From: Streptomyces armeniacus
Lineage (GTDB): Bacteria; Actinomycetota; Actinomycetes; Streptomycetales; Streptomycetaceae
Reading direction: 5' to 3'
NCBI RefSeq assembly: GCF_003355155.1
Contig: NZ_CP031320.1
Location: forward strand, 7,082,519-7,146,518
DNA length: 64,000 nucleotides
The notes beneath the pieces were generated by a model. The model searched no databases, had not been told where the DNA came from, and was given only the letters and a program-made list of their open reading frames with translations. Positions 59,280 to 64,000 of the stretch are shown here, one piece after another; position 1 is the stretch's first letter, and each line of letters starts with the position of its first letter. A program made the position numbers and the translations under genes.

Positions 59280-59552
59280 TGTATTCCCCTCGTGTCGAAG
59301 CGGCTGCGTCGACAGCAGCGCGGACGTGGGCCCGGTTTCTCCCTCCTTCTGACCGGTGAACCCCACCCCTCACGGCCCCCCGGCCCGGAGCGTTCAGTTC
59401 CGGGCGGGGGGCCGTGGCGCGTTCGGGTGCGGGAGCGGCGAGTACAGTGCGGACGTCCCCCACCGTCCGCTGCCCACCGTCCGTTCCCTACGTCCGTTCC
59501 GCACAGTCGGTCCCGTACCGTCCGTCCCGCACCGTCCCGAGGTTGCCGTTCC

Positions 59553-60911
59553 GTGAGCTCCGCGCCGCCGCCCCGTACCCCCGGCGTCACCCCGGAAGGG
59601 AACCCCGTGGTCACCGTCGTCGGGATCGGCGCCGACGGGTGGCACGGTCTCCCCGCCGTCTCGCGGGACGCCCTGCGCGCCGCGGAAGCCGTCATCGGCG
59701 CCCTCCGCCAGCTGGACCTGCTGCCGCCCGAGTGCCGCGGCGAGCGGATCACCTGGCCCTCCCCGCTGCGCCCCGCCGCACCCGGCCTGCTCGCCGCCCA
59801 CCGCGGCCGCCGGCTCGCGGTGCTCGCCAGCGGCGACCCCCTCTTCCACGGGATCGGGCGCACGCTCGTAGACGTACTCGGCGCGGACGAGGTCCGCGTA
59901 CTCCCGCACCCGTCCTCCGTCTCGTACGCCTGCGCCCGGCTCGGCTGGCCCGTGGAGGACACCGACGTCGTGACCCTCGTCGGGCGGCCCGCGGCGCGGC
60001 TGGCCTCGGCCCTGTACGACGGGCGGCGGCTGCTCGTCCTCAGCGCGGGCCCCGGCACACCGGCCGACGTCGCCGCGCTACTCCGCGAACGCGGCTTCGG
60101 GCCCAGCCGGATGCGCGTACTGGAACAGCTCGGCGGCCCGCGCGAACGGCAGCTCGACGGCACCGCGGCGGCGTGGGGCGACGGCGGCACGGCCCCGGCC
60201 GTGGACGCGCTGAACGTCGTCGCCGTCGACTGCCGCCGCGCGTCCGACGCCCCCGACGCCCTCCGCCTCGGCGCCGTACCCGGCCTGCCGGACGCCGCGT
60301 ACGAGCACGACGGCCAGCTCACCAAGCGCCACGTACGCGCCGCCACCCTCGCCGCGCTCGCGCCCGCGCCCGGCGAAACGCTGTGGGACGTCGGCGGCGG
60401 CTCCGGCTCGGTCTCGGTGGAGTGGATGCGTACGCACCCGGCGTGCCGCGCCGTGGCCGTCGAACAGGACGCGGAACGTGCCGCGCGCATCGCCCGCAAC
60501 GCCGAGACCCTCGGCGTCCCCGCCCTGCGCGTCGTCACGGGCGCCGCTCCCGCGGCACTCGACGGACTGCCCGCCCCGGACGCGGTGTTCGTCGGCGGCG
60601 GCCTGACCACCCCCGGCCTGCTGGAAGCCTGCTGGAACGCCCTGCCCGAGGGCGGACGGCTGGTCGCGAACACGGTGACGCTGGAGTCCGAGGCGCTGCT
60701 CGCGGACTGGTACCGGCGGCACGGCGGCGACCTCGTACGCCTGACGGTGGCGCACGCCGCGCCCGTCGGCGGCTTCACCGGGTGGCGGCAGGCGATGCCC
60801 GTGACGCAGTGGGCGGCGGTACGGCGTGAGGCGTCCGCAGGGCGCGCGGATTCCGCGGAGCGCGCGGCATTCACCGAAGACCAACGAGCCGGAGGCGACG
60901 CGACGACATGA
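59553..60911 (+). CDS. cobL: precorrin-6Y C5,15-methyltransferase (decarboxylating), CbiE-CbiT fusion
   Basis: 452 residues. The N-terminal CbiE domain (about 20-225) is a tetrapyrrole methylase with VVTVVGIGADGWHGL, RLAVLASGDPLFHGIGRTL and HPSSVSYACARLGWP. The C-terminal CbiT domain (about 250-430) binds S-adenosylmethionine through GETLWDVGGGSGSVSVEW and AVAVEQDAERAARIARNAE, with VFVGGGLTTPGLLEACWNAL. It methylates C5 and C15 and removes the C12 acetate carboxyl during corrin synthesis. GTG 59553 is used; upstream to 59460 is a CCGTCCG-rich repeat tract. The ATGA overlap couples it to cobM. No cobalamin riboswitch was recognised upstream. Confidence 0.93.
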   Translation: MSSAPPPRTPGVTPEGNPVVTVVGIGADGWHGLPAVSRDALRAAEAVIGALRQLDLLPPECRGERITWPSPLRPAAPGLLAAHRGRRLAVLASGDPLFHGIGRTLVDVLGADEVRVLPHPSSVSYACARLGWPVEDTDVVTLVGRPAARLASALYDGRRLLVLSAGPGTPADVAALLRERGFGPSRMRVLEQLGGPRERQLDGTAAAWGDGGTAPAVDALNVVAVDCRRASDAPDALRLGAVPGLPDAAYEHDGQLTKRHVRAATLAALAPAPGETLWDVGGGSGSVSVEWMRTHPACRAVAVEQDAERAARIARNAETLGVPALRVVTGAAPAALDGLPAPDAVFVGGGLTTPGLLEACWNALPEGGRLVANTVTLESEALLADWYRRHGGDLVRLTVAHAAPVGGFTGWRQAMPVTQWAAVRREASAGRADSAERAAFTEDQRAGGDATT

Positions 60912-61657
60912 CCGTGTACTTCATCGGCGCCGGGCCCGGCGCCGCCGACCTGATCACCGTGCGCGGCGCCCGTACGCTCGCCGCCTGCCCCGTCTGCCTC
61001 TACGCGGGCAGCCTCGTGCCGCCCGAACTGCTCGCCGAATGCCCGCCCGACGCCCGCCTCGTGGACACCGCCCAGCTCACCCTCGACGAGATCACCGCGG
61101 AACTCGTACGCGCCCACGCGGACGGACACGACGTGGCGCGGCTGCACTCCGGAGACCCCTCGGTGTTCAGCGCCGTCGCCGAGCAGATGCGCCGCCTGGA
61201 CGCGGCGGGCGTGCCGTACGAGGTGGTGCCCGGCGTCCCCGCCTTCGCCGCGGCCGCCGCCGCGCTGAAGCGCGAACTCACCGTGCCGACGGTCGGTCAG
61301 ACCGTCATCCTCACGCGCATCGCCCAGCGGGCCACCGCCATGCCGGAAGGCGAGGACCTCGCCACGCTCGGACGCAGCGGCGCGCTCCTCGTACTGCACC
61401 TCGCCACCGGCTACCCGGACCGCGTCGTCGCCGAACTCCTCCCGCACTACGGTGCGGACTGCCCCGCCGCCGTCGTCGCCCTGGCCAGCCGCCCCGGCGA
61501 ACTCGTCCTGCGCGGCACCCTCGGTGACATCGCGGACCAGGTGAAGGCGGCGGGCGTGACCCGCACGGCGGTGATCCTGGTCGGCCGCACGCTGGCGGCG
61601 GAGCACTTCGGTGACAGCCACCTGTATTCGGCGGAGCGCGACCGGCACGCTTGCTGA
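60908..61657 (+). CDS. cobM: precorrin-4 C11-methyltransferase
   Basis: 249-residue S-adenosylmethionine-dependent tetrapyrrole methylase. VYFIGAGPGAADLITVRGAR is the N-terminal SAM-binding glycine loop. ARLHSGDPSVFSAVAEQMRR and VPYEVVPGVPAFAAAAAALK are the CobM/CbiF signatures, then VGQTVILTRIAQRATAMPEG and LVLHLATGYPDRVV. It adds the C11 methyl group in corrin synthesis. The start overlaps the cobL stop by 4 nt. Followed by about 400 bp of gene-free DNA with the Streptomyces inverted repeat. Confidence 0.95.
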   Translation: MTVYFIGAGPGAADLITVRGARTLAACPVCLYAGSLVPPELLAECPPDARLVDTAQLTLDEITAELVRAHADGHDVARLHSGDPSVFSAVAEQMRRLDAAGVPYEVVPGVPAFAAAAAALKRELTVPTVGQTVILTRIAQRATAMPEGEDLATLGRSGALLVLHLATGYPDRVVAELLPHYGADCPAAVVALASRPGELVLRGTLGDIADQVKAAGVTRTAVILVGRTLAAEHFGDSHLYSAERDRHAC

Positions 61658-61917
61658 CGCCGGTGCGTCGCGGGTTGTCGTCCGTGGCCCGGCCCCGGAC
61701 CTCCGGTCCTCGTCGCCCGGACCTGCGGCTCCCCGCCCTTTGGCACGGGCCCTCGGGCCGTGCCTTGGCCCGTGTCGGCCCCGGGCTGCCTGGCCTGGCC
61801 TGTGCCTTGGCCCGTGCCGGGCGGGCGTGTGGGCCTGGCTTTGCCCTCGCCCGTACCGGACGGGTTTGTTGCACCGCGGGTCCACGGCCGGGCGCGGCCC
61901 GGGAGGGGCCGGGGTCC

Positions 61918-62025
61918 GTCCTCAATGGCCGGACGGGCTTGATTCGGCCGCTCGCTCCCTCCAAGGCCCGGCCCGTCAACCCCTCGGCACCCGAACCACG
62001 CCCAGCCCGTCCGGCGTTTGAGGAC
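61918..62025. repeat. Streptomyces intergenic inverted repeat
   Basis: Arms at 61918-61939 (starting GTCCTCAATGGCCGGACGGG) and 62004-62025 (ending CCGGCGTTTGAGGAC) are complementary except for two positions and lie 64 bp apart. This CCTCAA-N-GCCGGACGGGCT element is scattered between genes across Streptomyces genomes. The rest of 61658-62055 is CGGGCC-rich and gene-free. Confidence 0.75.
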
Positions 62026-62055
62026 AGCCGGGTCGGCGGGCGCGCGGCGCGCCCG

Positions 62056-63189
62056 TCAAGTGGTGGCGCGGCCCACCACCGCCCCCGCACGGTCGACGCA
62101 CAGCACGTCCACCGCCACGGGCGCACCCCGCAGCACCGCCAGTGCCGACTCGCGGGCGGCCGCCGCGACCAGGTCCCCCAGGGGGACGCCCCGTGCCGCG
62201 CACAGCTCCAGGGCCGCCAGGCCGGTGTTGGCGTTCGCGACCTCCGTCGCCAGGGCCTCGTCCGCGCCGCCGTTACGGGCGAGTTCGGCCAGGAAGCCCT
62301 TGTCGACCTGGGAGCGGCCGGAGTGCAGGTCGAGGTGGCCGGCCGCCAGTTTGGAGAGTTTCGCGAAGCCGCCGCAGATGGTGAGCCGCTCGACGGGGTG
62401 CCGCCGTACGTACTTGAGCACCGCCCCCGCGAAGTCCCCCATGTCGAGCAGCGCGTCCTCCGGGAGGCCGTACTCGGCGACGACGGCCCGTTCCGAGGTG
62501 GAGCCCGTACAGCCCGCCAGGTGAGTACGTCCGGCCGCCCGTGCCACGTCCACACCGCGCCGGATCGAGTCGATCCAGGCAGAGCAGGAGTACGGCACGA
62601 CGATGCCCGTCGTGCCGAGGATGGACAGGCCGCCGAGGATGCCGAGCCGGGGGTTCCAGGTGGAGCGGGCGATCTCCTCGCCGTGGTCGACGGAGACGGT
62701 CAGTTCGACATCCGGTTCCACACCCGTAGGGGCATCGGCATCGGCACCCGCGGCCGCCGCCACCCGCGCCACGTGCTCGCGCATGAGCTGCCGCGGTACG
62801 GGGTTCACCGCTGGTTCGCCCACCGCGAGCGGCAGGCCGGGGCGGGTGACCGTACCGACCCCGGGCCCCGCCCGGAAGACGACGCCCGCGCCGGGCGGCA
62901 GCGCCCGTACGGTGACCCGTACCAGCGCGCCGTGCGTCACGTCCGGGTCGTCGCCGGCGTCCTTCACGATCCCGGCGGTGGCCTGCCCGTCGCCCCGTTC
63001 CTCGACGGCCAGCGCGAACGACGGCGTCTGCCCCTTGGGCAGCGTGATCGTCACCGGGTCCGGGAACTCGCCCGTCAGCAGCGCCGTGTACGCGGCCGTC
63101 GCGGCGGCCGTCGCGCAGGCACCGGTGGTCCAGCCGGGCCGCAGACCGGTGTGCTTGAGTTGGGCGTCGCGCCCGCCACCGTCACCCAT
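62056..63189 (-). CDS. cbiD: cobalt-precorrin-5B C1-methyltransferase
   Basis: 377 residues of the CbiD family, which methylates C1 in the corrin ring. Features are LRPGWTTGACATAAATAAY near the N-terminus, VTITLPKGQTPSFALAVEE, KDAGDDPDVTHGA, GGLSILGTTGIVVPYSCSAW, and the C-terminal TICGGFAKLSKLAAGHLDLH. ATG 63189 is used because the frame beyond it overlaps cobK. It is convergent with cobM across 400 bp and divergent from cobK with 14 bp between starts, so both share a very compact promoter region. Confidence 0.95.
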   Translation of the reverse strand: MGDGGGRDAQLKHTGLRPGWTTGACATAAATAAYTALLTGEFPDPVTITLPKGQTPSFALAVEERGDGQATAGIVKDAGDDPDVTHGALVRVTVRALPPGAGVVFRAGPGVGTVTRPGLPLAVGEPAVNPVPRQLMREHVARVAAAAGADADAPTGVEPDVELTVSVDHGEEIARSTWNPRLGILGGLSILGTTGIVVPYSCSAWIDSIRRGVDVARAAGRTHLAGCTGSTSERAVVAEYGLPEDALLDMGDFAGAVLKYVRRHPVERLTICGGFAKLSKLAAGHLDLHSGRSQVDKGFLAELARNGGADEALATEVANANTGLAALELCAARGVPLGDLVAAAARESALAVLRGAPVAVDVLCVDRAGAVVGRATT

Positions 63190-63203
63190 GAGAGGCCGCC
63201 CGG

Positions 63204-63981
63204 ATGTCCGCGTCACCGCGCCACGTGCTGATCCTCGGCGGTACGACCGAGGCCCGCCGCCTCGCGGAGGTGCTGCACGCAGACGTACGGGATGAGGCGG
63301 ACGTACGGGGCGGGGACGCCGTACAGGTCGGGGACGCCGTACGCGTCACGACCTCGCTCGCGGGGCGCGTCACACGCCCCGTCCTGCCGCCCGGTGAGGC
63401 CCGGATCGGCGGCTTCGGCGGCACCGACGGGCTCACACGGTGGCTGCGTGAACAGCGGGTGCACGCGCTCATCGACGCCACTCATCCCTTCGCCGGCACG
63501 ATCAGTTTCCACGCGGCCGCCGCGGCCGCCGCCGCCCATGTTCCCCTGCTCGCCCTGCGCCGCCCCGGCTGGGCCCCCGGTGAGGGCGACGACTGGCACC
63601 CGGCCGGTTCGCTGGTGGAGGCCGCGGGCCTGTTGCCGGGGCTGGGGCGGCGGGTGTTCCTGACCACCGGGCGGATGGGGCTGGCCGCGTTCGCGGAACC
63701 GGGGCTCGACGGGCTGTGGTTCCTCGTACGGTCCGTGGACCCGCCGGACGGGCCGGTGCCGCGGTCCACGGAGGTGCTTCTGGACCGCGGTCCCTTCACG
63801 CTCGACGGCGAGCGCGAACTGCTGCGCCGCCACCGTATCGACGTCCTCGTCACGAAGGACAGCGGCGGCGCCGCCACCGCACCGAAGCTCCGCGCGGCGC
63901 GGGAGGCGGGCCTGCCCGTGGTCGTCGTACGGCGGCCGGCGGTGCCGGAGGGTGTACGGGTCGTGGGCACGGTGGAGGAAG
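63204..63981 (+). CDS. cobK: precorrin-6A/cobalt-precorrin-6A reductase, cut by contig end
   Basis: About 259 codons visible. HVLILGGTTEARRLAEVLH is the NAD(P)-binding start of CobK/CbiJ. SLAGRVTRPVLPPGEARIGG, ALIDATHPFAGTISFHA, RVFLTTGRMGLAAFAEPGL, IDVLVTKDSGGAATAPKLRA and GLPVVVVRRPAVPEG complete nearly the whole family length. It reduces precorrin-6A to 6B (or the cobalt form). ATG 63204. The frame runs off the window; the last codons after 63981 come from adapter, so only a few C-terminal residues and the stop are missing. Confidence 0.92.
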
Positions 63982-64000
63982 CTGTCGCGTATACACATCT
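63982..64000. other. adapter stub at window end
   Basis: CTGTC then TATACACATCT, the Nextera mosaic end with three altered bases between. Translating it on the minus strand gives the tell-tale MCIRDS peptide. Confidence 0.9.

Noticed and set aside
59280..59552. Cobalamin riboswitch upstream of cobL
   Set aside because: No B12-box-like sequence was found by eye; the tract is CCGTCCG repeats.
63213..63998. 261-residue minus frame starting MCIRDS
   Set aside because: MCIRDS is the translation of the transposon mosaic end; the frame is antisense to cobK.

Overview
The window is high-GC (above 70 percent), densely packed actinobacterial DNA, almost certainly from a Streptomyces. It carries a rodlin gene (rodlet layer of aerial hyphae), cell-wall sorted surface proteins and class F sortase, SigE-family ECF sigma factors, many GTG starts with 4-nt stop/start overlaps, and the Streptomyces intergenic inverted repeat. 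The left edge lies inside an FtsX-type permease gene and the right edge inside cobK.

The assembly is not continuous. Degraded Illumina Nextera adapter read-through lies at 12757-12845 and 47107-47236, and an adapter stub forms the last 19 bases. Treat the window as three blocks, A (1-12756), B (12846-47106) and C (47237-63981), whose linkage is unproven. The second junction cuts the 5' end off a MocR-type gene.

Block A: two large FtsX permeases plus their ATPase; a hypothetical protein overlapping an acyl-CoA thioesterase; ettA; a sortase-anchored thioester-domain protein that has lost its thioester cysteine; an SSB paralogue.

Block B: tRNA-Arg(CCG) followed by a small island (about 13.05-16.57 kb) bounded by a duplicated tRNA 3' end and carrying a DUF234 ATPase and a decayed SWIM-type gene. 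Next come an SF1 helicase fused to a phospholipase-D-type nuclease, and a cluster (20.3-27.5 kb) of acyltransferase, TerD remnant, BlaI repressor, M56 protease, TerB, Spo0M-like protein and two CNNM/CorC proteins, tied together by four copies of a CTACA-N4-TGTAG dyad. Then: an FG-GAP secreted protein, an orphan Vsr endonuclease, the fused remains of an ethanolamine regulator/permease pair, an ABC exporter operon, a class A PBP with an inactivated transpeptidase domain, a lipoprotein/response regulator/histidine kinase operon, an exported RidA next to a Tat-exported PLP enzyme, a symporter/ECF sigma/membrane peptide operon, DUF3311, a beta-propeller phytase, a divergent XRE/methionine aminopeptidase pair and tRNA-Arg(CCT).

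Block C: truncated MocR-like gene, Uma2 nuclease, class F sortase and Excalibur surface protein, ask-asd, an ECF sigma factor with a membrane partner, SURF1 overlapping an S9 peptidase tail to tail, rodlin, and cobalamin genes cobL-cobM with cbiD and cobK.

The best candidates for undescribed biology are the BlaI/M56-controlled Ter/Spo0M/CNNM regulon, the exported RidA/PLP pair, the pseudo-transpeptidase PBP and the helicase-nuclease fusion beside a tRNA island.
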